64,000 nucleotides of DNA from Halalkalicoccus sp. NIPERK01 (GTDB taxonomy: Archaea; Halobacteriota; Halobacteria; Halobacteriales; Halalkalicoccaceae). Made by a program: the position numbers and the translations under genes. Of this stretch, positions 17,721 to 27,772 are shown piece by piece. The stretch lies in assembly GCF_030287405.1 (NCBI RefSeq), contig NZ_JASVVV010000001.1, positions 558,001 to 622,000 on the forward strand, read 5' to 3'. A model generated the notes under the pieces. It had not been told where the DNA came from, searched no databases, and saw only the letters and a list, made by a program, of their open reading frames with translations. Within the stretch, counting starts at the first letter, position 1, and each line of letters begins with the position of its first letter.

Positions 17721-20700
17721 CTTTCAGACGAACCCTTGTGGGGTTGAAGTCCGGGCGCGCGGGGGTCGTCATTCCGGGCAACAGCGACTTTCAGACGAAC
17801 CCTTGTGGGGTTGAAGTTCGGATATGCCTCGGATGTAGCCACATTTGATAAGACCTTTCAGACGAACCCTTGTGGGGTTGAAGTATCCGGGAGAAAATCT
17901 CCACGTTCGTCTCGTGGGCACGCCCCTTTCAGACGAACCCTTGTGGGGTTGAAGTCGTTTCGCTGTGAAAGGGTCGTCCCGTCCTTGCTGATGCTTTCAG
18001 ACGAACCCTTGTGGGGTTGAAGTCCGTTCTGGATGGCCACATGGTCGAGTAGGTTCTCCTTTCAGACGAACCCTTGTGGGGTTGAAGTGATGATGAGGAG
18101 TTCGACGCGCTGACCGCCGAGGAGACTTTCAGACGAACCCTTGTGGGGTTGAAGTTTCTCCACCCGGTCGAGCAGCGCGACAGCGTAGGACTTTCAGACG
18201 AACCCTTGTGGGGTTGAAGTGCCAAGCTCTCGACGGACTTCTTCACTATCGGACACTTTCAGACGAACCCTTGTGGGGTTGAAGTTTCGTCAGACTAATC
18301 GGTTAGGCCAATCAAATAGGCTTTCAGACGAACCCTTGTGGGGTTGAAGTGTATTCGTTCTCGCGTGCGTTCGACCGCTCCTCTGCTTTCAGACGAACCC
18401 TTGTGGGGTTGAAGTCGCGGTGGGAAGTGACACTCCTCTAAACTGAACCCCTTTCAGACGAACCCTTGTGGGGTTGAAGTCCGCAGCCCGGACGATCGAA
18501 CTCGAGGACAAGCGCTTTCAGACGAACCCTTGTGGGGTTGAAGTCATTGAGCAACATCCGATGGCGTGCGTTTTCGTCGACTTTCAGACGAACCCTTGTG
18601 GGGTTGAAGTACCCAGAACAGTTTGGTCCGCTCTTCACCGAAGTACGCTTTCAGACGAACCCTTGTGGGGTTGAAGTGGACGATGCGATAGTCCAACTCT
18701 TTGACCGATGACGCTTTCAGACGAACCCTTGTGGGGTTGAAGTCCCACCCGCGCGTGGTCGAGTCGTTGTCTCTCACCCCTTTCAGACGAACCCTTGTGG
18801 GGTTGAAGTGACTGATCGACATCCACTCCGGGAGGAACTCGGGGCTTTCAGACGAACCCTTGTGGGGTTGAAGTGTGAAGAACTCGGCGCGTTTGTCGGC
18901 GTCCGTGATCCTTTCAGACGAACCCTTGTGGGGTTGAAGTTCGGCGAACATGAACGACCCTGCCGTAGGGTCACCCCTTTCAGACGAACCCTTGTGGGGT
19001 TGAAGTCGCCGGCCACCCCCGCTGACGAGCTGCCCGTAACCGCCTTTCAGACGAACCCTTGTGGGGTTGAAGTTCTGTTCGGACCTCCTCGTCGAGTTCG
19101 AGGGCAAGGCTTTCAGACGAACCCTTGTGGGGTTGAAGTATCGTCGAGACGGATTTGGCCTGCGCGACGAGGTCTTTCAGACGAACCCTTGTGGGGTTGA
19201 AGTGACGACCCGTTGAGGTTGATCGCCTGCCGGGCACAATCTTTCAGACGAACCCTTGTGGGGTTGAAGTTCATCGTAGTCGTCGGCAACACGGGCGAGA
19301 TGGCCCTTTCAGACGAACCCTTGTGGGGTTGAAGTTTGCACGCCGGACTCGAAGCGTTGGAACACCAAGAGCTTTCAGACGAACCCTTGTGGGGTTGAAG
19401 TGAGATGTGAGCGTGGTGGTGGGTCCTGCCCGGCTTTCAGACGAACCCTTGTGGGGTTGAAGTTCGGGGTGGTCGCCGATGGGGGTATCGTCTCACTCCC
19501 TTTCAGACGAACCCTTGTGGGGTTGAAGTGAACAGGGCGATGGCCAGACGGCAGCTCGTGGCGACCTTTCAGACGAACCCTTGTGGGGTTGAAGTTGTCA
19601 TCCAAGTCGTCCAGCGGATCAGTCATCCCGATCACTTTCAGACGAACCCTTGTGGGGTTGAAGTGACAGCGAGTGCATGTCGACCGGATGTTGGCTGAAC
19701 TTTCAGACGAACCCTTGTGGGGTTGAAGTAGTACGGCGGGATGCGTGGGCTTCTTGCGCGCACGACTTTCAGACGAACCCTTGTGGGGTTGAAGTGGGGT
19801 GTGAGGGGGCTCGATGGCTCACTCCTTCGGTGCTTTCAGACGAACCCTTGTGGGGTTGAAGTGACTGGGAGGACGAAAGCGGGACAATCTGTGCAGAACC
19901 TTTCAGACGAACCCTTGTGGGGTTGAAGTACGCCCGCGAACCCGGCCACGATATCAACAAACTCCTTTCAGACGAACCCTTGTGGGGTTGAAGTCGAGAA
20001 AAAGGCCTCGTCCAGACCGACTTTCAGTCAACAGCTTTCAGACGAACCCTTGTGGGGTTGAAGTCTATACACCAATACGGACTCGATCTGTATGCCCACA
20101 CTTTCAGACGAACCCTTGTGGGGTTGAAGTGACGACAAAGACCCCGTGGCGTTCGCGGCCGATGAGACTTTCAGACGAACCCTTGTGGGGTTGAAGTGGC
20201 CTGAATACGAGCGGGAGTGATATCTCCGACGTGCTTTCAGACGAACCCTTGTGGGGTTGAAGTTCCGGGAACTCCTCTTCGTTGAGTTGCCAGCGGCTTT
20301 CAGACGAACCCTTGTGGGGTTGAAGTAACGGCCCGCATACCCTTCGCTCGGAGTACATCATACTTTCAGACGAACCCTTGTGGGGTTGAAGTTTGGAGCG
20401 TCTCTTTGTCTGCCATAGTGTTGGTGGTCTTTCAGACGAACCCTTGTGGGGTTGAAGTGTCCGACTCGTCCACGGACTCCCATCCACCCGTCCCTTTCAG
20501 ACGAACCCTTGTGGGGTTGAAGTTGTGTCGTCCGGTGCGGTGATGGTGATTGTTGCACTTTCAGACGAACCCTTGTGGGGTTGAAGTGACTTACCTACAG
20601 ACTCACAATGCCAATTGCATCCGCTTTCAGACGAACCCTTGTGGGGTTGAAGTGGTGGTGTCGGCCAGAACGCCCGCCTCCGGGGGACTTTCAGACGAAC

Positions 20701-21507
20701 CCTTGTGGGGTTGAAGTCAGTAGTAGGCGGTATATCGCCATCTTACAATTAGTCTTTCAGACGAACCCTTGTGGGGTTGAAGTGACCTGCCGTACAACCA
20801 AGTCTACGAGGACATGTACCTTTCAGACGAACCCTTGTGGGGTTGAAGTGACGACCCGCGGATGTGGATGCCAAGACCGTCTACGCTTTCAGACGAACCC
20901 TTGTGGGGTTGAAGTAAAGAGTACGTCGCAACAGTGGCAGGTTAGTCTTCGAGCTTTCAGACGAACCCTTGTGGGGTTGAAGTGAGATCAGCCTCGGCGG
21001 GCAGACTCACAGCCGGGCTTTCAGACGAACCCTTGTGGGGTTGAAGTGACCATTGTTATCGTAGCCCCGTAATGTTACCTAAACTTTCAGACGAACCCTT
21101 GTGGGGTTGAAGTTGACGCGCGAAGGACCGGGTGCTTGTATTGGACTGCCCTTTCAGACGAACCCTTGTGGGGTTGAAGTCTACGGAACGTGCGACCATT
21201 TTTCGTAACCCTCCCTACTTTCAGACGAACCCTTGTGGGGTTGAAGTTTCGTCTTGTCTACCGAGGGAACTGATGGCATACTTTCAGACGAACCCTTGTG
21301 GGGTTGAAGTGGCGGTCTTCCTCGAACACCACGTCTCGCTCGCCGCTTTCAGACGAACCCTTGTGGGGTTGAAGTTCGCCGCCCGACACGGAGAGACACT
21401 GCCCGAGGCGCTTTCAGACGAACCCTTGTGGGGTTGAAGCGTATCCACTCAGCCACCGATCTAGCGGCCGACTCTAGGTTTCAGACGAACCCTTGTGGGG
21501 TTGAAGC
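17721..21507 (+). CRISPR. Type I-B CRISPR array, 58 repeats and 57 spacers
   Basis: The 30-bp repeat begins CTTTCAGACGAAC and ends GGGGTTGAAGT, with an internal AACCC/GGGTT stem. I located 58 copies by eye, the first at 17721-17750 and the last at 21478-21507; unit length is 62-71 bp, so spacers are 32-41 bp, mostly 35-37. Repeats 1-56 appear identical. Repeat 57 (21411) ends in C instead of T, and repeat 58 (21478) both starts with G and ends in C. All reading frames across the array that encode QTNPCGVEV, NPTRVRLK or QPHKGSSE are translations of the repeat, not genes. I saw no duplicated spacers, but this was not computed. Confidence 0.98.
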
Positions 21508-21544
21508 TGCCAGAACTACCTGGAAAAACGTCCCTGCGGCCGGG

Positions 21545-21574
21545 GTTTCGGACGAACTTCTCTGAGAGTGAAAC
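21545..21574 (+). repeat. Decayed terminal CRISPR repeat (number 59)
   Basis: This 30-bp segment starts GTTTCGGACGAAC and ends GTGAAAC. Aligned without gaps to the ancestral form of the repeat it matches at 21 of 30 positions, with the first 13 bases differing once. It begins exactly 67 bp after repeat 58, leaving a 37-bp spacer (21508-21544), the modal spacing of the array. It ends 28 bp before the stop codon of the convergent ABC ATPase gene. Decay at this end confirms that it is leader-distal. Confidence 0.8.
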
Positions 21575-21602
21575 CTCGAAACAGCGCGGGGATTACGCGG
21601 GT

Positions 21603-22730
21603 TCAGACCGGCGGCTCGGTCGTCAGTTCCTCGTCGAGTCGGCGGTTGTGCAGCGCCTCGCCGCTCGTCCGATCGAAGACGTGGATCGCCTCCTCGGGCA
21701 GTCGGACGGTCACGGTTTCGCCCGCCGAGATCCGCCGCATCCCGCCGACGGTGGCGATGAACTGCGTGTCGCCGACCCGCAGGTGGACGTTGTTCTCGTT
21801 GCCCATCGGCTCGACGACGACGACCTCGGCGGCGTAGTCGTGCTCGCCCGTCGCGCCGTCGACCAGTTCGACGTCCTCCGGGCGGATCCCGAGGACCACC
21901 TCGTCGGCGTCGAGTTTCCCCGCGATCTCCGCCGACAGCGGGTACTCGAAGTCCTCGCCGACGAGCCGCCCCCCCTCGGCGCGCACGTCGAAGAAGTTCA
22001 TCGACGGCTCGCCGATGAAGCCCGCGACGAACTGGTTTTGCGGGCGGTGATAGCACTCCAGGGGCGTGGCGACCTGCTGGAGCCGCCCGTCGTCGAGGAT
22101 GGCGATCCGGTCGCCCATCGTCATCGCCTCGGTCTGGTCGTGCGTGACGTAGACGGTCGTCACGCCGAGTTCGTCCTGGATGCGCTGGAGTTCGGTCCGC
22201 ATCGACGACCGGAGTTTGGCGTCGAGGTTCGAGAGGGGTTCGTCCATCAGGAACACCTCCGGGTCGCGGACGATCGCCCGCCCGAGCGCGACGCGCTGTT
22301 GTTGCCCGCCCGAGAGCTCGCGTGGATAGCGTTCGAGCAGGTCGTCGATCCCCATCATCGTCGTGGACTCCTCGACCCGACCGTCCATCTCCTCGTCGCC
22401 GAGGTCGGTCGACTCCTCGAGCCCGAAGCGCATGTTCTCCCGGACGGTCATGTGGGGGTACAGCGCGTACGACTGGAACACCATCGCGATGTCGCGCTGC
22501 TGGGGTTTCTGGTCGTTGATCACCCGCCCGCCGAGTCGGATCTCGCCCTCCGAGACCGTCTCGAGGCCAGCGATCATCCGCAGGGTCGTCGACTTCCCAC
22601 AGCCCGATGGGCCGACGAGGACGAGGAACTCCCCGTCTGCGATGTCGATCGAGGCGTCGTCGACCGCGACGATCCGCTCGCCGTCGTCGTCGAAGTACTT
22701 CGTCACGTGATCGAGGATCAGTTCTGCCAT
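21603..22730 (-). CDS. CUT1 sugar ABC transporter ATPase (MalK/UgpC type)
   Basis: This is the energising subunit of the importer encoded upstream on the same strand. The 375-residue protein carries Walker [10 protein letters not shown] (40-48), Q-loop MVFQSY, signature LSGGQQQR (139-146), Walker B FLMDEP (160-165) and H-loop VTHDQTEAM. The C-terminal 140 residues form the OB-fold regulatory domain of MalK/UgpC proteins (LGIRPEDVEL, VVEPMGNENNVHL). It is the last gene of the four-gene operon and ends close to the old end of the CRISPR array. Confidence 0.92.
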   Translation of the reverse strand: MAELILDHVTKYFDDDGERIVAVDDASIDIADGEFLVLVGPSGCGKSTTLRMIAGLETVSEGEIRLGGRVINDQKPQQRDIAMVFQSYALYPHMTVRENMRFGLEESTDLGDEEMDGRVEESTTMMGIDDLLERYPRELSGGQQQRVALGRAIVRDPEVFLMDEPLSNLDAKLRSSMRTELQRIQDELGVTTVYVTHDQTEAMTMGDRIAILDDGRLQQVATPLECYHRPQNQFVAGFIGEPSMNFFDVRAEGGRLVGEDFEYPLSAEIAGKLDADEVVLGIRPEDVELVDGATGEHDYAAEVVVVEPMGNENNVHLRVGDTQFIATVGGMRRISAGETVTVRLPEEAIHVFDRTSGEALHNRRLDEELTTEPPV

Positions 22731-22767
22731 TGGGTTCTCCGTGGTAGGTGGTTCGGTTGGTGAATTC

Positions 22768-23679
22768 TCATACTTGTACGCCCTCCGCGAACTTATCGGC
22801 GAACAGGAGATACACGAGCAGTGTCGGAAGCGCCGTGAGCAGCGCCCCGGCCATCCGGAGCGGGTAATCGACGCCCTCGAGCGCCTCCCCCAGCCCCGAG
22901 AGGATCAGCGTCGCCGAGGCGGCCGGATCGCTGACGCTCCCGATGATCGTCAACGAGAACAGGAACTCGTTCCAGATCTGCGTGAACTGGAAGATGAACA
23001 CGACCGCGAACATCGGCACCGACAGCGGGAGCACGATCCGTTTGTAGACCCGCCAGACGGACGCCCCGTCGAGTTTGGCCGCCTCGATCATCTCCCAGGA
23101 CATCGTCTTGTACTGCGAGCGAAACAGCAGCGTACAGATCGGGATCCCGTAGGCCGTATGCGTGATGACGAGTTCGAGGATCGTCGCCTGGTGGGACGTG
23201 AGGAGCAATCCGAGGCGGTACTCGAGCATCGCGTACTGCGACCAGAACTGCGTGAGCGGGACGATGACCGCCTGATACGGGATGAAGATGCCCGCGATGA
23301 ACAGTGCGAACACCGCGATCTGTCCGCGCCAGTTGACGAGCGTCAGCCCGTACGCGGCCATGCTCCCGAGGATCGCACACAGAAGGGTCGAGGGGATGGT
23401 GAACAGGAGGCTGTTCACCATCCCTCGCCCGAGGGCGTCGAACGCGAACGCCCACTTCTCGAGGGTGACGCCGTCGGGTCCCGGCGGGGCGAACGGCTGT
23501 GTGTTGATGAGCGCTTGCGACGTCTTGATCGACGTCACCAGCCCCGACTCGATCGGGATCAGGTAGAATATCACCAAGCCGATCAGCGTCGCGTACAGCC
23601 CGACCCGACGAGCGGTGGCCCCCTCGAACGCCGTCTCGTCATCTGTTTCCTGCCCCATCGATACCGATCCTTCGCTCAT
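22768..23679 (-). CDS. CUT1 sugar ABC transporter permease (MalG/UgpE type)
   Basis: This 303-residue inner-membrane protein has about six transmembrane helices; one begins near residue 28 (VGLYATLIGLVIFYLIP). The EAA loop that docks on the ATPase is visible as EMIEAAKLDGASVWRVYKRIVLPL. A long extracytoplasmic loop follows the first helix, as in MalG/UgpE proteins. The chosen ATG at 23679 overlaps the stop codon of the upstream permease (ATGA), so the two are coupled. It should pair with that MalF-type permease to form the translocation pore. Confidence 0.9.
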   Translation of the reverse strand: MSEGSVSMGQETDDETAFEGATARRVGLYATLIGLVIFYLIPIESGLVTSIKTSQALINTQPFAPPGPDGVTLEKWAFAFDALGRGMVNSLLFTIPSTLLCAILGSMAAYGLTLVNWRGQIAVFALFIAGIFIPYQAVIVPLTQFWSQYAMLEYRLGLLLTSHQATILELVITHTAYGIPICTLLFRSQYKTMSWEMIEAAKLDGASVWRVYKRIVLPLSVPMFAVVFIFQFTQIWNEFLFSLTIIGSVSDPAASATLILSGLGEALEGVDYPLRMAGALLTALPTLLVYLLFADKFAEGVQV

Positions 23680-24647
23680 AGGTTGCCTCGCTTGTACTGG
23701 GTGTATAGATACGGCGCGATCACCGCTAGCGACAGCACGAACAGCGCGATCGCGATCGCGGAGCCGTAGGCCCACTCCGATCTCCCGAACGCCTCGCGAA
23801 CCATCTTCGTCGCGAGGATGTCCGCCCCGCGTCGCGGCCGGTAGCCGTCGAACGTCGCGTACAGGAAGTCGAAGGCCTTCAGGGCGAACAGCACGAGCAC
23901 GACGGAGGCGCTGACTATCGCGGGCCGTAACTGTGGGATGATCACACGCCGGTACATCCGAACCGCGTTCGCCCCGTCGACTCGCGCCGCCTCGTACTGA
24001 TCGGTCGGGATCGATCGCAGCGCGGCGAGGTAGATGACCATCGTGTAGCCGCTGAACTGCCAGACGAGGGCGAAGATCACCGCCCCGAGCACGAGTCGTG
24101 GACTCCCGAGCCAGTTGTACGGCCCGAGGCCGAAGACACCGACGACCTGATTGACGATGCCGTCGTTCACGTTGTACATCCACCGCCAGAACTGGGCGGT
24201 GACGATGAACGACAGGGCGAACGGCAGCAGGTAAATCGTTCTGAGGGTCCGTCCGAACCGGATCTCGCGGTCGAGCAACAGGGCCAACAGAAGCCCGACG
24301 CCCAGGCAGGCGAGGGTGAAGGCCACGAGCAGGACGAACGTGTTCCGCGTCGCCGCCCAGATCCCCGGGTCCTGCAGCATCGTCCAGTAGTTGTCCAGGC
24401 TGAGGCTGCTGTAGTCGGGTTCCCCGAACCCCGAGAAGTCCGTCAGCGAGAGGAGGAAGTTCCACCCGATCGCCGCGTAGACGAAAAAGCCCATGAGCAG
24501 GAACGGCGGCCCCCAGAACGGTGCGGACCGTACGAAGTCGCTGTCGAGCCAGCGCTCGGTCGTCGACTGCCGTTCGGCGGTTCCGCCGTCCGTCCGCGCC
24601 CGCCCCTCGCCCCGAACACGACGCAGAAACCCTAGAATGCGTTTCAT
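23676..24647 (-). CDS. CUT1 sugar ABC transporter permease (MalF/UgpA type)
   Basis: The 323-residue protein has a long charged N-terminal cytoplasmic stretch (1-40), then about six membrane helices starting at APFWGPPFLLMGFFVYAAI. Its EAA motif reads QYEAARVDGANAVRMYRRVIIPQL. The order substrate-binding protein, this permease, MalG-type permease, ATPase is standard for CUT1 importers of sugars, oligosaccharides or glycerol phosphate. The substrate is not determined by these motifs. Confidence 0.9.
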   Translation of the reverse strand: MKRILGFLRRVRGEGRARTDGGTAERQSTTERWLDSDFVRSAPFWGPPFLLMGFFVYAAIGWNFLLSLTDFSGFGEPDYSSLSLDNYWTMLQDPGIWAATRNTFVLLVAFTLACLGVGLLLALLLDREIRFGRTLRTIYLLPFALSFIVTAQFWRWMYNVNDGIVNQVVGVFGLGPYNWLGSPRLVLGAVIFALVWQFSGYTMVIYLAALRSIPTDQYEAARVDGANAVRMYRRVIIPQLRPAIVSASVVLVLFALKAFDFLYATFDGYRPRRGADILATKMVREAFGRSEWAYGSAIAIALFVLSLAVIAPYLYTQYKRGNL

Positions 24648-24660
24648 ACGGTGGTCGTGG

Positions 24661-25962
24661 TTAGACGGTGTTCATGAACCCGTTGGTCGCGCCGTCGACG
24701 TCGTAGGGATCGGCGAAGGTGTCGTTGAGGACGCCTTCGAGGTCGGACTGTGTGCTCTGATCCACCGCGAGGCCGTGTGCCAGCGTCGGGGGCTTCTGGT
24801 CGGCGTTCTGGAAGTCCTCGATCGTGTCGGTGAGATACGCGTTGAAGTCGTCGGTCGGCACCTCCTGTCGGGTCGGGATCGAGCCCTTGTACTGGTTGAA
24901 CTGCACCTGGGCCGTCTCGCCGCCCGCGAACCGGAGGAACGCGGCGGACTCCTCGGGGCTCGGGTTGTCGCCGGGGTAGATGAACGAGTCGATGTGGAGC
25001 CCGTACATACCGTCGGTCCCGGGGAAGCGGATGGCTCCCCACTCCGTGCCGTACTCGAGGCCCTCGTTGATGTACGCGCCGGCGACCCAGTTGCCCTGGT
25101 GGATGAACGCCGCGTTGCCGCTCATGATGTCCTGATTCACCTCGGTGAAGTCGACGGACGCGGCGTCGGCGTTGATGTAGTTACCGAGGATCTCCCCGAG
25201 GGTCTCGAACGTCGAGCGAACGGCCCCTTCGTCCCCGTCGCCTTCGATGAAGCTCATGTAGGCGTCGTAGCCCTGTTCGCTGAGCATCGTGACGGCCCAC
25301 GTCTGGAGGATACACCACGTTTCGAGCGACATGGCGAACGGCGTCGCGTCCGTCTCGGTGGCGACTGCGTCCAACGCGTCGATCAGCGCGTCGACGCTGG
25401 TCAGCGACTCGGGATCGACGCCGGCCTGTTCGAGGACCTCGACGTTGTAAAAGAGGTCGTTCATGCGGTGAGAGCCGATCGGAACCGCAGAGAACCCCGC
25501 CTCGGACTGGCAGAGTTCGACGGCCTCCTGGGCGTGAGCCTCCTTCAGACCGCCCTCGTCCCAGACCTCGCTCTCGATGTCGCCGAGCGCGCCCTCGTAC
25601 TGTTCGAGGTTGGCACCCGGCCAGCCGGCGAACGAACTCGGCGGGTCGTTGCTCTGGAGCCGATTGGCGACCGTCTGGTCGAGGTTCTGGTTGCCGCCCC
25701 CGCCGATCGGGTTCTCGTCGAGGTCGATGTCGGGGTGTTCCTCCTCGAACGCGCCGAAGAGGGCGTCGGCGGCCTCCGCCCCGTCGCCGCCCGTCCACCC
25801 GTGGAGGACTTCGAGCGTGTTGCCGTCGCCGCCGCCACCGCCCGAACCGCCCTCTCCGCCGGTCAGACACCCCGCCGTCGTCAGCATGCCTGCGGTGCCA
25901 GCGGCCCCCGCCCCCTTGAGGACTGTTCGACGCGAAACGGTTGTGGATCGGTTATTACTCAT
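24661..25962 (-). CDS. CUT1 ABC transporter substrate-binding lipoprotein, Tat-exported
   Basis: The 433-residue protein begins with a twin-arginine signal (SRRTVLKG, residues 10-17) and a lipobox TAGC whose Cys32 is probably lipidated; a glycine-rich linker of about 15 residues follows. Export folded through Tat and lipid anchoring is the rule for haloarchaeal binding proteins. The mature part looks like family 1 solute-binding proteins: LEVLHGWTGGDGAEA at the start, then NDLFYNVEVLEQAG, NAAFIHQGNWVAG and ESAAFLRFAGG. It is the first gene of the operon, with the promoter in 25963-26060. Sugar or glycerol-derivative binding is inferred from the family. Confidence 0.9.
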   Translation of the reverse strand: MSNNRSTTVSRRTVLKGAGAAGTAGMLTTAGCLTGGEGGSGGGGGDGNTLEVLHGWTGGDGAEAADALFGAFEEEHPDIDLDENPIGGGGNQNLDQTVANRLQSNDPPSSFAGWPGANLEQYEGALGDIESEVWDEGGLKEAHAQEAVELCQSEAGFSAVPIGSHRMNDLFYNVEVLEQAGVDPESLTSVDALIDALDAVATETDATPFAMSLETWCILQTWAVTMLSEQGYDAYMSFIEGDGDEGAVRSTFETLGEILGNYINADAASVDFTEVNQDIMSGNAAFIHQGNWVAGAYINEGLEYGTEWGAIRFPGTDGMYGLHIDSFIYPGDNPSPEESAAFLRFAGGETAQVQFNQYKGSIPTRQEVPTDDFNAYLTDTIEDFQNADQKPPTLAHGLAVDQSTQSDLEGVLNDTFADPYDVDGATNGFMNTV

Positions 25963-26271
25963 GGTTAGTCCTGAAGTACACCCCCACGTGAGCAGGCTGC
26001 CCCCTTAATCGTTTCGAGAATTTTTCATTACCGAATAACAACGTAGAACTATGTCTCCGGGGTCGACTTCCTCGCCGTGTTTCGCCAGCAGATTTCAGGT
26101 TCGGGATACGACCGCCGGGGCGAGTGACGCCACCCCCTCGTCGGCACTCACGGCGGACGTCGGGGCCCTCACGCCTCCCCGTCCGTGATTCGCCGACCAC
26201 GTTGCCGATCCGTCGACCGGCGGCCGGCCGGTTTCAGTAGGTTTTACCCCGCGGGCTGCGAGGTCCCGGGT
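25963..26271. promoter_or_regulatory. Divergent promoter region, sugar ABC operon and fumC
   Basis: I see no gene in these 309 bases. An AT-rich block at 26010-26050 (GAATTTTTCATTACCGAATAAC) probably holds the leftward promoter of the transporter. For fumC, GGTTTTACC at 26240-26248 is a TATA-like box 24-32 bp before the ATG at 26272, consistent with a leaderless transcript. Confidence 0.45.
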
Positions 26272-27678
26272 ATGAGCGAGGACGTTCGGATCGAGGAGGA
26301 CAGTCTGGGCGAGATGGAAGTCCCCGCGGACGCCTACTGGGGCGCACAGACCCAACGGGCCGTCGAGAACTTCCCCATCTCGGGGATCACCTTCCCTCGG
26401 GGGTTCATCCGCGCGCTCGGGATCGTCAAGAAGGCCGCCGCGCGGGCGAACCGCGACCTCGAACTGATCGAGGAGGAGACGGCGGAAGCGATCGTCGAGG
26501 CCGCAGACGAGGTGATCGCGGGCGAGCACGACGACCAGTTCCCGGTCGACGTCTTCCAGACCGGGTCGGGCACCTCCTCGAACATGAACGCGAACGAGGT
26601 GATCGCGAACCGCGCGACCGAGATTCAGGGCGGGGAGATCGGTTCGCGCGACGTCCACCCCAACGACCACGTCAACTACGGCCAGTCGAGCAACGACGTG
26701 ATCCCGACGGCGATGCACGTCGCCAGCCTCGAAGCCGTCGAGAAGGACGTGTTGCCCGCGCTCGAAACCCTCGAAGGTGAACTCGAAGCGAAAGAGGAGG
26801 AGTTCGCGGACGTCGTGAAGACGGGCCGCACGCACCTGCAGGACGCGACGCCCGTGACGCTCGGCCAGGAGTTCTCGGGATATCGGACCCAGATCGAGAA
26901 GGGGCGTGTGCGCGTGAAGGCGACGCGAGCGCACCTCGCGGAACTCGCACTCGGCGGGACCGCCGTCGGCACGGGGCTGAACACCCACGAGGAGTTCCCC
27001 GAGCGCGCCGCGGAGTACATCGCGGAGGAGACCGGGATCGACTTCGTCGAAGCCGACAACCACTTCGAGGCGCAGGCCGCCCACGACGCGATGGTCGAGG
27101 CCCACGGCGCGCTGCGCGTGGTCGCCGGCTCGATGAACAAGATCGCGAACGACCTCCGACTGCTGGCGTCGGGCCCGCGAAACGGGCTCGGGGAGATCGA
27201 ACAGCCCGAAAATCAACCGGGAAGCTCGATCATGCCCGGTAAGATCAACCCCGTCGTCGCGGAATCGGTCAACCAGGTCCACAAGCAGGTCGTCGGCAAC
27301 GACGCGACCGTTTCCACGGGGGGTGCGCGCGGCGAACTCGACCTCAACCTCTACAAACCCGTCCTCGCCCACGCCTTCCTCGAATCGGCCGAACTGCTCG
27401 CGAACGCCGCCGAGGCGTTCGGCGAGCGCTTCGTCGCCAAACTCGAGGCCAACGCCGAGCACTGCGAGAACCAGGTCGAACAGTCGATGGCGCTCGCGAC
27501 CGCGCTCAACCCCCACATCGGCTACGACAAGGCGAGCGACGCCGCCAAAACGGCTCTGAAGGAGGACAAAACCGTCAGAGAAGTCGTCCTCGAGAAGGGA
27601 TACCTCGACGAGGAGGAGGTAGAGGAGGTGCTCGACCCCGAACTGATGACCCGTCGGGGAATCCTCGGACAGGAGTGA
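26272..27678 (+). CDS. fumC: Class II fumarate hydratase
   Basis: FumC interconverts fumarate and malate in the citric acid cycle without an Fe-S cluster. The 468-residue length is standard. The substrate-site segments are visible: TGSGTSSNMNANEV, then DVHPNDHVNYGQSSNDVIPT (about 126-145), TGRTHLQDATPVTLGQE (about 184-200) and the superfamily signature GSSIMPGKINPV (about 317-328). ATG 26272 is taken because SEDVRIEEDSLGEMEVP is the normal start and a TATA-like box lies 24 bp upstream; the open frame runs further upstream without homology-like residues. Confidence 0.95.
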   Translation: MSEDVRIEEDSLGEMEVPADAYWGAQTQRAVENFPISGITFPRGFIRALGIVKKAAARANRDLELIEEETAEAIVEAADEVIAGEHDDQFPVDVFQTGSGTSSNMNANEVIANRATEIQGGEIGSRDVHPNDHVNYGQSSNDVIPTAMHVASLEAVEKDVLPALETLEGELEAKEEEFADVVKTGRTHLQDATPVTLGQEFSGYRTQIEKGRVRVKATRAHLAELALGGTAVGTGLNTHEEFPERAAEYIAEETGIDFVEADNHFEAQAAHDAMVEAHGALRVVAGSMNKIANDLRLLASGPRNGLGEIEQPENQPGSSIMPGKINPVVAESVNQVHKQVVGNDATVSTGGARGELDLNLYKPVLAHAFLESAELLANAAEAFGERFVAKLEANAEHCENQVEQSMALATALNPHIGYDKASDAAKTALKEDKTVREVVLEKGYLDEEEVEEVLDPELMTRRGILGQE

Positions 27679-27772
27679 CGTTCGAGAGCGCGGAGCGCGT
27701 TCGCGGTTCACACGTCTCAGCGAACCGATCGAAACCAGTACAGCTATGTCTGACGTGTGAGTACGATCTGAT

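Noticed and set aside
17721-21507. Many open frames across the array encoding repeated peptides such as QTNPCGVEV, NPTRVRLK and QPHKGSSE.
   Set aside because: They are translations of the CRISPR repeat in the six frames; their periodicity follows the repeat unit and there is no start signal or protein-like composition.
21598-21615. A possible further repeat trace, GGGTTCAGACCGG, at the end of the ABC ATPase gene.
   Set aside because: It is out of register with the array (56 bp after repeat 59) and is explained by coding sequence for the protein C-terminus.
22768-24465. One long reading frame fusing the MalG-type permease to an upstream extension.
   Set aside because: The extension is arginine-rich noise inside the MalF-type permease gene; the ATGA overlap at 23676-23679 gives a natural start.
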